In this document: piece after piece, positions 45,143-54,553 of the stretch
Numbering within the stretch: position 1 is the first letter of the stretch
How the letters are laid out: the number at the start of each line of letters is the position of its first letter
Source: Rhizobium binae
GTDB taxonomy: Bacteria > Pseudomonadota > Alphaproteobacteria > Rhizobiales > Rhizobiaceae
DNA length: 64,000 nt
NCBI RefSeq assembly: GCF_017357225.1
Contig: NZ_CP071606.1
Coordinates: 372,001-436,000, forward strand
Direction of reading: 5' to 3'
Made by a program: the position numbers and the translations under genes
Notes under the pieces: model-generated
Told to the model about the DNA's origin: nothing
Databases searched by the model: none
The model's input: the letters and a program-made list of their open reading frames with translations, nothing else

Positions 45143-46150
45143 ATGACCGATCCTGCCCCAAGCAATATTTTGCCCGGCCTCGGGTTTCGGCAGCGTTTTC
45201 CGCTGCTTGCCCTTATCCTCGAGCGCTTTGTGCTCAGCCTTGTCCTGCTTTTTGCCGTTTCCATCCTGATCTTCGGCGGGCTCGAAGCCCTGCCCGGCGA
45301 TTTTGCCACCACCTATCTCGGCCAGTCGGCAACACCGCAGGCCGTTGCCAATATCCGTGAGGATCTTGGGTTGAACCGTCCGGTGACGACGCGCTACGTC
45401 GAATGGCTTGGCAACGCCGTTCAGGGGGACTTCGGCACGTCCTGGGCCAGCAAGAATTCGGTGAGCGAACAGATCGGCAAGCGCCTCGGCAATTCGCTCT
45501 TCCTGGCGGGTTTCGCGGCGGTGATCTCGGTGCCGCTCGCCGTCGGCCTCGGCATGCTGTCGGTGCACTTCCGCAATCGCATGCCTGACAAGATCATCAA
45601 CGTGATCTCGCTTGCGGCGATCTCGCTGCCGGAATTTTTCATCGGCTACCTGCTGATCCTCTTCTTCGCCGTCAAGTTCGGCATGGCGACCTTTCCGGCG
45701 ACCGTCTACGACAGCATGGGCTTCGTCGAGCGGTTGAAGGCGATCGCGTTGCCGACGGCGACGCTGGTGCTCGTCGTGCTCGCGCATATGATGCGCATGA
45801 CGCGGGCGGCGATCCTTTCCGTCATGTCCTCCGCCTATATGGAAACCGCGGAGTTGAAGGGCCTCAGCGCCTTCCGTTCGATCGTCAAACACGCAGCTCC
45901 CAACGCGCTGGCGCCGATCATCAACGTCGTCGCGCTGAACCTCGCCTATCTCGTGGTCGGTGTGGTCGTCGTCGAAGTCGTCTTCGTCTATCCCGGCATG
46001 GGACAATACATGGTCGACGCAGTCACGGTGCGGGACATGCCCGTGGTACAGGCCTGCGGCCTGATCTTCGCGGCCGTCTATATCTTCCTCAACATGACGG
46101 CGGATATCCTAGCGATCGTCGCCAATCCAAGGCTGAGGCATCCGCGATGA
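45143..46150 (+). CDS. ABC transporter permease, DppB type
   Basis: A 335-residue membrane protein with a long first helix (LERFVLSLVLLFAVSILIFGG) and about five more, plus the DppB EAA-loop sequence METAELKGLSAFRSIVKHAAPNALAP. A frame open from 44981 overlaps the binding-protein gene, but GAGG before the ATG at 45143 sets the start. The stop overlaps the next permease start by ATGA. With DppC it forms the channel for the family-5 binding protein. Confidence 0.93.
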   Translation: MTDPAPSNILPGLGFRQRFPLLALILERFVLSLVLLFAVSILIFGGLEALPGDFATTYLGQSATPQAVANIREDLGLNRPVTTRYVEWLGNAVQGDFGTSWASKNSVSEQIGKRLGNSLFLAGFAAVISVPLAVGLGMLSVHFRNRMPDKIINVISLAAISLPEFFIGYLLILFFAVKFGMATFPATVYDSMGFVERLKAIALPTATLVLVVLAHMMRMTRAAILSVMSSAYMETAELKGLSAFRSIVKHAAPNALAPIINVVALNLAYLVVGVVVVEVVFVYPGMGQYMVDAVTVRDMPVVQACGLIFAAVYIFLNMTADILAIVANPRLRHPR

Positions 46151-46974
46151 GATTGAGAGACATTCCCATCACCGCCTGGATCGGCATAACCGGCATAACC
46201 CTGGCCTTCATCTTCGCAATCTTCGCACCCTGGATCGCCCCCTATGGGGAGACGCAAGTCGTCGGCGACGTCTGGCAGCTGCCGGATGATAAATACATCT
46301 TCGGACTCGATAATCTCGGCCGCGACATCCTCTCGCGCCTGATCTATGGCGCGCGCACGACGCTCTTGGTCGCCTCCGCCGCCACCATCATCTCCTTCTC
46401 GCTCGGTGTGATCCTGAGCTTCACCGCCGCCGTCTCGCGCGGCCTCATCGACACTGTCTTCTCGCGCTTCAACGATCTGATGATGTCGATCCCGACGCTG
46501 ATCTTCGCGCTGGTGGTGCTTGCGGTTCTGCCGCAGAATATCATCGTCCTGATCCTTGTCATGGCGGTCCTCGATTCCACCCGCGTCTACCGTCTCGGCC
46601 GTGCCGTGGCGCTCGATGTCGCGGTGATGGAATTCGTCGAGGCGGCCAAGCTGCGCGGCGAAGGCAAGCTCTGGATCATCTTCCGCGAAATCCTGCCCAA
46701 CACCCTGTCGCCGCTGCTCGCCGAGTTCGGACTGCGCTTCGCCTTCTCGATTCTCTTCCTCTCGACGCTATCCTTCCTCGGCCTCGGCATTCAGCCACCG
46801 GCGGCCGATTGGGGCGGCATGGTCAAGGACAACAAGGACGGCATCATCTTCGGCATATCGGCCGCACTGGTGCCGGGCACGGCGATCGCTGTGCTCGCCG
46901 TCTGCGTTAACCTTGTCGTCGATTGGCTGCTGAAACGCACATCCAGCCTCAAGGGAGGGCGCGGCGATGCCTGA
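46147..46974 (+). CDS. ABC transporter permease, DppC type
   Basis: A 275-residue membrane protein with six hydrophobic helices, the DppC-type opening (FAIFAPWIAPYG, FGLDNLGRDILSRLIYGARTTL) and the EAA-type loop EFVEAAKLRGEGKLWIIFREILPNTLSP. It overlaps the preceding permease by four bases and the ATPase gene by eight, which indicates tight coupling. Confidence 0.94.
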   Translation: MRLRDIPITAWIGITGITLAFIFAIFAPWIAPYGETQVVGDVWQLPDDKYIFGLDNLGRDILSRLIYGARTTLLVASAATIISFSLGVILSFTAAVSRGLIDTVFSRFNDLMMSIPTLIFALVVLAVLPQNIIVLILVMAVLDSTRVYRLGRAVALDVAVMEFVEAAKLRGEGKLWIIFREILPNTLSPLLAEFGLRFAFSILFLSTLSFLGLGIQPPAADWGGMVKDNKDGIIFGISAALVPGTAIAVLAVCVNLVVDWLLKRTSSLKGGRGDA

Positions 46975-48598
46975 GCTTCTTTCCGTTCGCAATCTCAAGA
47001 TCGAGGCGACCAGCTATCCGCCGGGCGAGCCGCCCAAGCGGGTAACGATCGTCGACGGCGTTTCCTTCGACCTCAAGAAGGGCAAGGTTCTCGGCCTGAT
47101 TGGAGAATCGGGCGCCGGCAAGTCGACGATCGGCCTCTCGGCGCTCGCCTACGGCCGCGGCGGCGCCGAAATCACCGGCGGCGAGGTTCGGCTCGATGGC
47201 ACCGATATTCTGGTGCTCGGCAAGAACGGCATCCGGAAAATCCGCGGCGCCCGGGTCTGCTATGTCGCTCAATCGGCGGCGGCCGCCTTCAATCCGGCGC
47301 ATAGGCTGGGCGACCAGGTGATCGAAGCTTCGGTCAAGCATGGACTGATGACGAGGGAGCAGGCGCGCAAGCGGGCGCTTCATCTGTTCCGGGTCCTCGG
47401 TCTGCCCAGTCCTGAAACCTTCGGCGAGCGCTTTGCTCATCAGGTCTCCGGCGGCCAGCTGCAGCGTGCGATGACGGCGATGGCGCTCTGCTCGAACCCT
47501 GAACTTATCGTCTTCGACGAGCCGACCACGGCGCTCGACGTCACCACGCAGATCGACGTGCTGGCGGCAATCAAACACGCGATCGAGGAGACTCATACGG
47601 CTGCCCTCTACATCACCCATGATCTTGCTGTCGTCGCGCAGGTTTCGGACGACATCATGGTCCTGCGTCATGGCAAGCAGGTCGAGTATGGCAGCGTTCA
47701 GCAGATCATCGAGGCGCCGCGAGAAGACTATACCCGCGCTCTCGTCAATGTCAGGCAGGCCTATCGCGAGGAAGCCGCCGATCAGTCCACGGCACTTCTC
47801 AAAGTGGAGAATGTAAGCGCCGAATATTCCAACGGCTTCAAGGTACTGCATGATGTCTCGCTGCATGTGCCAAAGGGGCAGACGCTTGCCGTCGTCGGCG
47901 AATCCGGCTCCGGAAAATCGAGCCTGGCACGCGCCATTACCGGCCTCTTGCCGCCAAGCAGCGGGCGCATCGTCTTCGACGGAAAGCCACTGGTGCCCGA
48001 TCTGAAGAACCGGCCGAACGACGACCTCAGGCGTATCCAGCTGATCTATCAGATGGCCGACACCGCGATGAACCCGAGGCAGACGGTCCGCGACATCATC
48101 GGCCGTCCGTTGACCTTCTATTATGGCCTCAGAGGTGCCGAGAAGACGACCAGAGTGAAGGAATTGCTCGATCAGATCGAAATGGGCAACGGCTTCATCG
48201 ACCGCTATCCTGCGGAACTCTCCGGCGGCCAGAAGCAGCGGGTGGCGATTGCGAGGGCGCTCGCCGCCAAGCCCGAGCTCATCCTTTGCGACGAGCCGAC
48301 ATCGGCGCTCGACCCGCTGGTGGCCGAAGGCATCCTCAAGCTGTTGCTGCGGCTGCAGCAGGAGGAACAGCTGTCCTACATCTTCATCACCCATGACATT
48401 GCGATCGTCCGGGCGATCGCCGACAGTGTGGCGGTGATGCATCGCGGCAAGGTGGTGCGCTTCGGGCCGAAATCGACGGCGTTGTCGCCACCCTTCGATG
48501 ATTATACCGATCTGCTGTTGAAATCGGTGCCGGAGATGGAAATAGGCTGGCTGGAACGCGTGCTTGCCACGCGGCGTATGGAGAGCGCCGGTCACTGA
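46967..48598 (+). CDS. Fused ABC ATPase, DppD-DppF type
   Basis: The 543-residue protein holds two complete ATPase domains: Walker A GESGAGKST near residue 45 with signature VSGGQLQRA, and Walker A GESGSGKSS near residue 310 with signature LSGGQKQRV. The two halves correspond to DppD and DppF, normally separate. The C-terminal 'oligopeptide ATPase' extension is short. It supplies energy to the two permeases before it. Confidence 0.94.
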   Translation: MPELLSVRNLKIEATSYPPGEPPKRVTIVDGVSFDLKKGKVLGLIGESGAGKSTIGLSALAYGRGGAEITGGEVRLDGTDILVLGKNGIRKIRGARVCYVAQSAAAAFNPAHRLGDQVIEASVKHGLMTREQARKRALHLFRVLGLPSPETFGERFAHQVSGGQLQRAMTAMALCSNPELIVFDEPTTALDVTTQIDVLAAIKHAIEETHTAALYITHDLAVVAQVSDDIMVLRHGKQVEYGSVQQIIEAPREDYTRALVNVRQAYREEAADQSTALLKVENVSAEYSNGFKVLHDVSLHVPKGQTLAVVGESGSGKSSLARAITGLLPPSSGRIVFDGKPLVPDLKNRPNDDLRRIQLIYQMADTAMNPRQTVRDIIGRPLTFYYGLRGAEKTTRVKELLDQIEMGNGFIDRYPAELSGGQKQRVAIARALAAKPELILCDEPTSALDPLVAEGILKLLLRLQQEEQLSYIFITHDIAIVRAIADSVAVMHRGKVVRFGPKSTALSPPFDDYTDLLLKSVPEMEIGWLERVLATRRMESAGH

Positions 48599-48624
48599 AG
48601 GACCGATGCCTGAAAGGAATGAGC

Positions 48625-50628
48625 ATGGCCTCACGCGGCTTCGCCACCATCGAGAATGAATGGATCACGCTGAAGGACGGAACGCGGCTTGCCGCGCGCA
48701 TCTGGATGCCTGACGGTGCGGAGCAGGATCCGGTTCCGGCCGTCTTCGAATTCCTGCCCTACCGCAAGCGGGACGGGACCAGCCCCCGGGACGAGTCGAC
48801 CTATCCGGTGTTCGCCGCCGCCGGCATTGCCGGCGTGCGGGTCGATATCCGCGGATCGGGGGAATCCGCCGGCGTCATCGACGGCGAATATACCGAGCGT
48901 GAACTGGCCGATGCCTGCGAGCTGATCGCCTGGATCGCGGCGCAGCCCTGGTCGAACGGTTCGGTCGGCATGATGGGCATCTCCTGGGGCGGTTTCAACA
49001 GCCTGCAGGTCGCCGCATTGCGCCCGCCTGCGCTCAAAGCCGTGATCTCGATCGCCTCGACCGTCGACCGTTATAATGACGATATCCACTATAAGAACGG
49101 CTGCCATCTCTCCGCCCAGCTCTCATGGGCGGCGACGATGCTTGGCTACCAGTCGCGCCCGCCCGATCCGGCTCTTGTCGGCGAGCGCTGGAAGGAGATG
49201 TGGCTTGAGCGCCTGGCAGGCGAACCTTTTTTCATGGAGGAGTGGCTGGCCCATCAGCGGCGCGATGAATTCTGGCGCCACGGCTCGATCTCGGAGGATT
49301 TTTCGAGTGTCGAAATCCCGACGCTCGTGATTGCCGGTTGGGCGGATGGCTACCGCAATACGCCGCTGATGGCGGTCGAGGGTCTGGGCGAGAAGGCGAA
49401 GGCGCTGATCGGCCCCTGGGTGCACAAATATCCGCACTTCGCCTGGCCGAAACCGCGCGCCGATTTCCACGGCGAAGCGATCGCCTGGTGGAACAAATGG
49501 CTGCGTGGCGAGGACAATGGCATCGACAGGCTGCCGCAGGCCCGCGCCTATATTCTCGATGCCGTCCGCCCGGCGCCGCGGCGCGACAGCGATCCCGGTT
49601 TCTGGATCGCGCGGGATGTCTGGACGCCGCCGCACATGCAATGTTTCTACGTCGAGCAATTCGGCAGGCTGACCGAAGGCATGCCGATCCCGCATGCGCC
49701 CGAGCATCCGGTCTATGTGCGTTCTCCTCTCGATACCGGCACGGCATCGGGTGACTATTTCACGCTGAAGCCAGATGCGGAAATGGCGGTCGATCAACGC
49801 TCAGACGATGCCGGCTCGCTGGTCTTCGATACCATGCCGCTTGCCTCTGATTGCGACTATCTCGGCCGGCCCGTGCTGACACTTAGGCTGCGTTCCCGAG
49901 CGGCGCATGCAAACCTCTGCGCCCGGCTGATCGACGTCCATCCCGACGGCACGGCAATGCGCGTCGCCTTCGGCGTCGTCAATCTCACCCACCGCGACGG
50001 CAATGCCGATCCGAAACCGCTGGTCCCGGGCGAGGCGATGTCGATCCGGCTGGTGCTCGATGCCTGCGGCTATCGCTTCCGCAAGGGGCATCGCATCCGC
50101 CTTTCGCTGTCCACTGCCTATTGGCCGATGATCCTGCCGCCGCCCGAGGACGAAGGGATCGACATCGATATCGCCTCGCTCGGCCTGGGGTTGCCGGTGC
50201 TCGGCGATCATCGCGGGATCGAGATCGACGAACCGGCCAATCCCGATCCCCTGCCGAGATATATCGAGCGCGCGGCTGCCGCGACGAAACGGCAGATTGT
50301 CCGGGATCTCTCGGCCAACCGGACGGACTATCGCATCCACGAGGATACCGGGCTCTACGAACATCCCGAGACGGGCCTGTCGACCCGGCAATTGCGCGAG
50401 GAAGTCTGGTCGATTTCGCCAAATGATCCGCTGTCGATGACCGGCATGTCCACCTGGACCTGCGACATGCACCGTCCCGGCTGGTTCGTGCGGAGCGTGG
50501 CAACGGCGCGGATTGCCTGTACCGCAACCGATTGGATCGTCAGCGCCGTCGTCACTGCGTTCGAGGACGACGTGCAGATCTTCGAAAAGATCTTCGCGGA
50601 AAAGAAGATTGCGCGCGACCTGATGTGA
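48625..50628 (+). CDS. CocE/NonD-family serine hydrolase
   Basis: A 667-residue alpha/beta hydrolase of the X-Pro dipeptidyl-peptidase S15 type with a C-terminal jelly-roll domain. The nucleophile is Ser120 in GMMGISWGGFNS; HYKNGCHL and the DTGTASGDYF region are typical of the family. No signal peptide. An ATG at 48619 is in frame six bases earlier, but AAAGGA is better placed for 48625. It lies 26 bases after the ATPase gene, so it belongs to the carnitine operon. CocE-type enzymes cleave esters or amides; hydrolysis of O-acylcarnitines or betaine-containing amides is a reasonable guess. Confidence 0.9.
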   Translation: MASRGFATIENEWITLKDGTRLAARIWMPDGAEQDPVPAVFEFLPYRKRDGTSPRDESTYPVFAAAGIAGVRVDIRGSGESAGVIDGEYTERELADACELIAWIAAQPWSNGSVGMMGISWGGFNSLQVAALRPPALKAVISIASTVDRYNDDIHYKNGCHLSAQLSWAATMLGYQSRPPDPALVGERWKEMWLERLAGEPFFMEEWLAHQRRDEFWRHGSISEDFSSVEIPTLVIAGWADGYRNTPLMAVEGLGEKAKALIGPWVHKYPHFAWPKPRADFHGEAIAWWNKWLRGEDNGIDRLPQARAYILDAVRPAPRRDSDPGFWIARDVWTPPHMQCFYVEQFGRLTEGMPIPHAPEHPVYVRSPLDTGTASGDYFTLKPDAEMAVDQRSDDAGSLVFDTMPLASDCDYLGRPVLTLRLRSRAAHANLCARLIDVHPDGTAMRVAFGVVNLTHRDGNADPKPLVPGEAMSIRLVLDACGYRFRKGHRIRLSLSTAYWPMILPPPEDEGIDIDIASLGLGLPVLGDHRGIEIDEPANPDPLPRYIERAAAATKRQIVRDLSANRTDYRIHEDTGLYEHPETGLSTRQLREEVWSISPNDPLSMTGMSTWTCDMHRPGWFVRSVATARIACTATDWIVSAVVTAFEDDVQIFEKIFAEKKIARDLM

Positions 50629-50631
50629 TCG

Positions 50632-51543
50632 TCAAAGCATCGCGAAATGCCCGATGGCCTCGCAGACCGCACGGAACCCGTCGCGCGCGCCATCGCTCAT
50701 ATGGCGGGCGCGCAGCCAGGCATGCACCATCTGCGGCTCTTCCCGGAACCAGACTTCGATGCCCTCCGCGGACAGCCGGGCGGCATAATGCCGGCCGTCG
50801 TCCCTCAAGGGGTCGAAATGCGCGACGGTGATGAAGGCCGGCGGCAGGTCGGCAACGGACGATGCCCGCAGCGGCTCGGCGATCTCATTTCCTTCAGGCG
50901 CCCGCAGGATCTCGCGATAATAGGCGACATCGGCCGTCGTCAGGCCGGGTGCGGCGGCCATTTCCAAATAGGATCCTGCGTCCATGTCACCGCCGAGGGT
51001 GGGGTAGATCAGCACCTGGCCGACGACGCCTGATAGCGCCTCATCGCGCGCCCGCAAGGCAAGGCCCGCCGCAAGGTTGCCGCCGGCGCTGTCGCCGATC
51101 AGCACGACTTTGTTGCCGGCGGCAAGCAGATGTTTGAGCACGGCGAAGCCGTCATCCGTCTGTGCCGGCCAGCGATATTCGGGGGCCAGCCGGTAATCGA
51201 CGGAAACGAGTTCGGCGCCGGCAAAGTCGGCGATCTCGGCGCAGATGGCGTGATGGCTCTCGAGCGAACCGACCACGAAGCCGCCGCCATGGATATAGAG
51301 CAGAATGGTCCGGGTGATGATTTTCCGCGGACGGTAGCGCCGGATCGGTATGCGTTGGACCATACCGTCCGCAAAGATAATATCCGGGGGCAGCGGGCGA
51401 TCGAAACGCGCGCAAAGAGCATCGTACCAACGCCGTTGCTGTTCGACCGGCGCCTCGACGGCGTCCGCGGGATAGAGGTTATCGCAAATCTGGAGAAATT
51501 GCAGGATGCCCTTTTCGGTGGGGACGGGCGATGGAGCGGACAT
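50632..51543 (-). CDS. HSL-family alpha/beta hydrolase (esterase)
   Basis: A 303-residue esterase of the hormone-sensitive-lipase group: oxyanion motif YIHGGGFVVG, nucleophile Ser152 in GDSAGGN, later PPAFITVAHFDPLRDDGRHYA with the Asp and a C-terminal MVHAWL with the His. AAAGGA precedes the ATG at 51543; the open frame upstream has no sensible sequence. It converges on the CocE-type gene with a gap of three bases. Substrate unknown; an ester of carnitine or choline would fit the neighbourhood. Confidence 0.92.
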   Translation of the reverse strand: MSAPSPVPTEKGILQFLQICDNLYPADAVEAPVEQQRRWYDALCARFDRPLPPDIIFADGMVQRIPIRRYRPRKIITRTILLYIHGGGFVVGSLESHHAICAEIADFAGAELVSVDYRLAPEYRWPAQTDDGFAVLKHLLAAGNKVVLIGDSAGGNLAAGLALRARDEALSGVVGQVLIYPTLGGDMDAGSYLEMAAAPGLTTADVAYYREILRAPEGNEIAEPLRASSVADLPPAFITVAHFDPLRDDGRHYAARLSAEGIEVWFREEPQMVHAWLRARHMSDGARDGFRAVCEAIGHFAML

Positions 51544-51808
51544 TGAGGGTCCTTTCGATTGGGACATGTGGATCATGCCCTTGGCCGACTCTGCGTCCAT
51601 CATGCGCCATTGCGGCGGAGGCAATCGGTCTGGCCGCGACCCGTGGATGTCGCGATGCTCTCTTATTTTGGCCCTGCCTTTCCAAGGCTTTGCCGTTTTT
51701 TCAAAAAAGATCCGATAATTTTTTCGTCGCCGACCCAAGGAAAGCTATCGGAGAAACGTCTCAATCCTGAAATAGCATCTTGCTTGATAGCTTGGGGGTA
51801 GGTGCGCA

Positions 51809-52336
51809 TTGGATGCGGAGCTCATAGAACGAGCACAGCGCGGCGATAGGGAGGCTTTCGGGCAACTGGTCTCACGCCACTATGATTTCGTCCGCGCGAC
51901 GGCGTGGCGATGGTCGGGCAGTTCCACGGATGCGGACGATATCGCCCAGGAGGTCTGCGTCAAAATCGGTGCCGCCATCCGCGGCTTTCGCGGCACCAGC
52001 CGCTTCAGGACATGGCTTTATACGCTGACGCTCAACGCCGCTCGCGATCACAGACGCAAACGCGTACGAGAACAGCAGACATTCCGCGCCTATGCTGCCG
52101 AACCGCAGCAGCCGGATGCGCCGGGCGGAGAAGACGACGAGATGTCGAGCGCATTATGGGCGGCCGTGCGCGCTTTGCCGGAACGGCAATGCGACGCCGT
52201 GATGCTCGTCTATGGTGAAGGCCTCAGCCACTCGGCCGCCGCCGATGTCATGGGCTGCTCGGAGGCGACCGTGTCCTGGCAGGTCCACGAGGCGCGCAAG
52301 CGGCTGAAGGCCATGTTCGGCAAGGAAGAGGTGTGA
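51809..52336 (+). CDS. ECF-family RNA polymerase sigma factor
   Basis: A 175-residue sigma-70-family protein with region 2 (QRGDREAFGQLVSRHYDFVRATAWRWSG, then DADDIAQEVCVKIG) and region 4 (ALPERQCDAVMLVYGEGLSHSAAADVMGCSEATVSWQVHEARKRLK). The start is TTG at 51809 with GGGGGTAGG upstream. The stop shares bases with the ATG of the vWA gene (TGATG), so the two are translationally coupled. No classical anti-sigma gene adjoins. Regulon unknown. Confidence 0.93.
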   Translation: MDAELIERAQRGDREAFGQLVSRHYDFVRATAWRWSGSSTDADDIAQEVCVKIGAAIRGFRGTSRFRTWLYTLTLNAARDHRRKRVREQQTFRAYAAEPQQPDAPGGEDDEMSSALWAAVRALPERQCDAVMLVYGEGLSHSAAADVMGCSEATVSWQVHEARKRLKAMFGKEEV

Positions 52337-54396
52337 TGGACAAGGAACTCGAAAAACTCTCCCGCCTCACCCCGCCGGCCTTCGATCCGCAGGCGCGGGC
52401 GCGCGCCCTTGCGGCGGCGATGCAGGCCTTCGACAGCGCGGAAAATAATGCAGCGGCAGCCCAAGGAATTGCAAAAGACTGGCGTCCAAGCTCCATCATC
52501 AACTGGATATGGAGCCCTGCCGTGAATAAGAAATTCCTCGCCGGTTCAGCCCTTGCGACGTTGCTCATCATTCCCGCTGCGGGTTATCTCACCGTCGAGC
52601 TGACCCGAAACCGATCGATTATCGACCATGAAAAGATCGCCGGCACTGTTTCGAAAAATGAGGTGACGAAACCGGCCGGGCCGGTCACGGCTGCGCCTCG
52701 GCTTCCCGAGGCGGCGGCCGACAGCGCTCAAGTCTCGGAGCCGCAGACCGCCGCGAAACCCACGAGCGCTGAGATCGCCGAGTTCGATGCCAAGGAAGCG
52801 ACGACGCTGCTGGACAAGTCTGGCGGGACGGTAGCAGCAGGGGCCAAGCGCTCTATCGCACAAGGTATCGTCGCCCCAGATCAGCAGCCAGCCGAGCCGA
52901 TGGCCGTCGCCCCCTCACCTGTCCCGCCGGCGGATGGACGGGCCCAGCTCCAGCTCGATCCCAGCCGCGAGCGGTTTGCCAATGCCGCGGCAAATCCGAT
53001 CATGAGTGTCGCGACCCATCCGGTCTCGACCTTCTCCGCCGATGTCGACAGCGCTTCCTATTCCTTTGTCCGCCGATCGCTCACCGGCGGGGCGATGCCC
53101 GATCCGCAATCGGTTCGCGTCGAGGAGATGATCAATTATTTCCCCTATGACTGGCCGGGTCCCGAGAAGGCCGACCAGCCTTTCAAGGCGACCGTGACGG
53201 TGATGCCGACCCCATGGAACCACGACACGGAACTAATGCACGTGGCGATCAAGGGGTATGATATCGCGCCGGCGACCGCGCCGCACGCCAATCTGGTCTT
53301 TCTGATCGACGTCTCGGGTTCGATGGACGAGCCGGACAAGCTGCCGCTGCTGAAGAGCGCCTTCCGGCTGCTGGTCAACAGGCTGAAGGCCGACGACACC
53401 GTCTCGATCGTCACCTATGCCGGCAATGCCGGCACGGTGCTCGAGCCGACGCGGGTGGCGGAGAAAGCGAAGATCCTTTCGGCGATCGACAGGCTGGAGG
53501 CTGGAGGCTCGACCGGCGGCGCCGAGGGCATCGAGGCGGCCTACGATCTTGCCGAAAAGGCCTTCGTCAAGGACGGCGTCAACCGGGTGATGCTGGCGAC
53601 GGACGGCGACTTCAATGTCGGCCCGTCGAGCGACGAGGATCTGAAACGCATCATCGAGGAGAAACGCAAGGACGGCATCTTCCTGACCGTTCTCGGCTTC
53701 GGCCGCGGCAACCTCAACGATTCCCTGATGCAGACGCTCGCCCAGAATGGCAATGGCAGTGCCGCCTATATCGACACCCTGGCGGAAGCGCAGAAGACCT
53801 TGGTCGAAGAAGCCGGATCGACGCTGTTTCCGATTGCGAAGGACGTCAAGTTCCAGGTCGAGTTCAATTCGGAACGGATCGCCGAATACCGGCTGATCGG
53901 CTATGAGACGCGCGCCCTCAAACGCGAGGACTTCAACAATGATCGCGTCGATGCCGGCGATATCGGCTCCGGTCACAGCGTCACGGCGATTTACGAGATC
54001 ACGCCCAAGGGAAGTCCCGCGGTCATGAATGACGATCTGCGGTACGGCCTGCCCAATAAGGCACCGGCCGAGACATCGGTCAGCGCGCATCAGGGCGAGC
54101 TCGCCTTCGTCAAGATGCGCTACAAGCGGCCAGGCGAAGACAAGAGCGCCCTGATCACCACGCCGGTCGGTGACGCCAACGCGGTCGCCACGATCGACGC
54201 CGCGCCGCAAGATGTTCGCTTCTCGGTGGCCGTCGCTGCCTTCGGCCAGAAACTCAGCCGTGCCAGCGCCCTCGATGCCTATCCTTATCAGGCGATTGCC
54301 GATCTCGCTGCGGCATCGCGGGGGGCCGATCCCTTCGGCTACAGATCGGACTTCCTCGGTCTCGTCAGACTGGCTGACGGTCTCAGCCAGCGATAA
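52336..54396 (+). CDS. Membrane-anchored von Willebrand factor A protein (YfbK type)
   Basis: The 686-residue protein has a cytoplasmic N-terminus of about 60 residues, one membrane helix (about residues 66-86, FLAGSALATLLIIPAAGYL), and a low-complexity linker rich in Pro/Ala. A YfbK-type N-terminal domain follows (VSTFSADVDSASYSFVRR), then a vWA domain with the metal-site motif DVSGSMD starting at Asp325, and a DUF3520-like C-terminus. vWA domains bind proteins through a metal site. The N-terminal part resembles the cytosolic tail of an anti-sigma factor in size and position, so with the coupled ECF sigma gene it may form a signalling pair; this is inference. Confidence 0.92.
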   Translation: MDKELEKLSRLTPPAFDPQARARALAAAMQAFDSAENNAAAAQGIAKDWRPSSIINWIWSPAVNKKFLAGSALATLLIIPAAGYLTVELTRNRSIIDHEKIAGTVSKNEVTKPAGPVTAAPRLPEAAADSAQVSEPQTAAKPTSAEIAEFDAKEATTLLDKSGGTVAAGAKRSIAQGIVAPDQQPAEPMAVAPSPVPPADGRAQLQLDPSRERFANAAANPIMSVATHPVSTFSADVDSASYSFVRRSLTGGAMPDPQSVRVEEMINYFPYDWPGPEKADQPFKATVTVMPTPWNHDTELMHVAIKGYDIAPATAPHANLVFLIDVSGSMDEPDKLPLLKSAFRLLVNRLKADDTVSIVTYAGNAGTVLEPTRVAEKAKILSAIDRLEAGGSTGGAEGIEAAYDLAEKAFVKDGVNRVMLATDGDFNVGPSSDEDLKRIIEEKRKDGIFLTVLGFGRGNLNDSLMQTLAQNGNGSAAYIDTLAEAQKTLVEEAGSTLFPIAKDVKFQVEFNSERIAEYRLIGYETRALKREDFNNDRVDAGDIGSGHSVTAIYEITPKGSPAVMNDDLRYGLPNKAPAETSVSAHQGELAFVKMRYKRPGEDKSALITTPVGDANAVATIDAAPQDVRFSVAVAAFGQKLSRASALDAYPYQAIADLAAASRGADPFGYRSDFLGLVRLADGLSQR

Positions 54397-54553
54397 AGGC
54401 GAGGTATCACAGGACGGAGGCCGCCCTGCAAAGGCGGGCCTCTGCTGCGAATATAAAAAATCAGCCAATGAGTTGAATGGCACGCGCATTTATACAGGTC
54501 ACAGGCTGATTCTGATATCAAACCCCACCCGAGAAAGGGACGATGCGCGCGCT

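Noticed and set aside
46949..48634. Minus-strand open frame of 561 codons opposite the fused ATPase gene
   Set aside because: The plus strand has two full sets of Walker and signature motifs; the antisense frame has none.
54417..54442. Hairpin GAGGCCGCC ... GGCGGGCCTC after the vWA gene as a terminator
   Set aside because: The stem has a bulge and no T-tract follows on either strand, so I did not call it a terminator.
53233..54489. Minus-strand open frame of 418 codons opposite the vWA gene
   Set aside because: Antisense shadow with no ribosome-binding site or motif.
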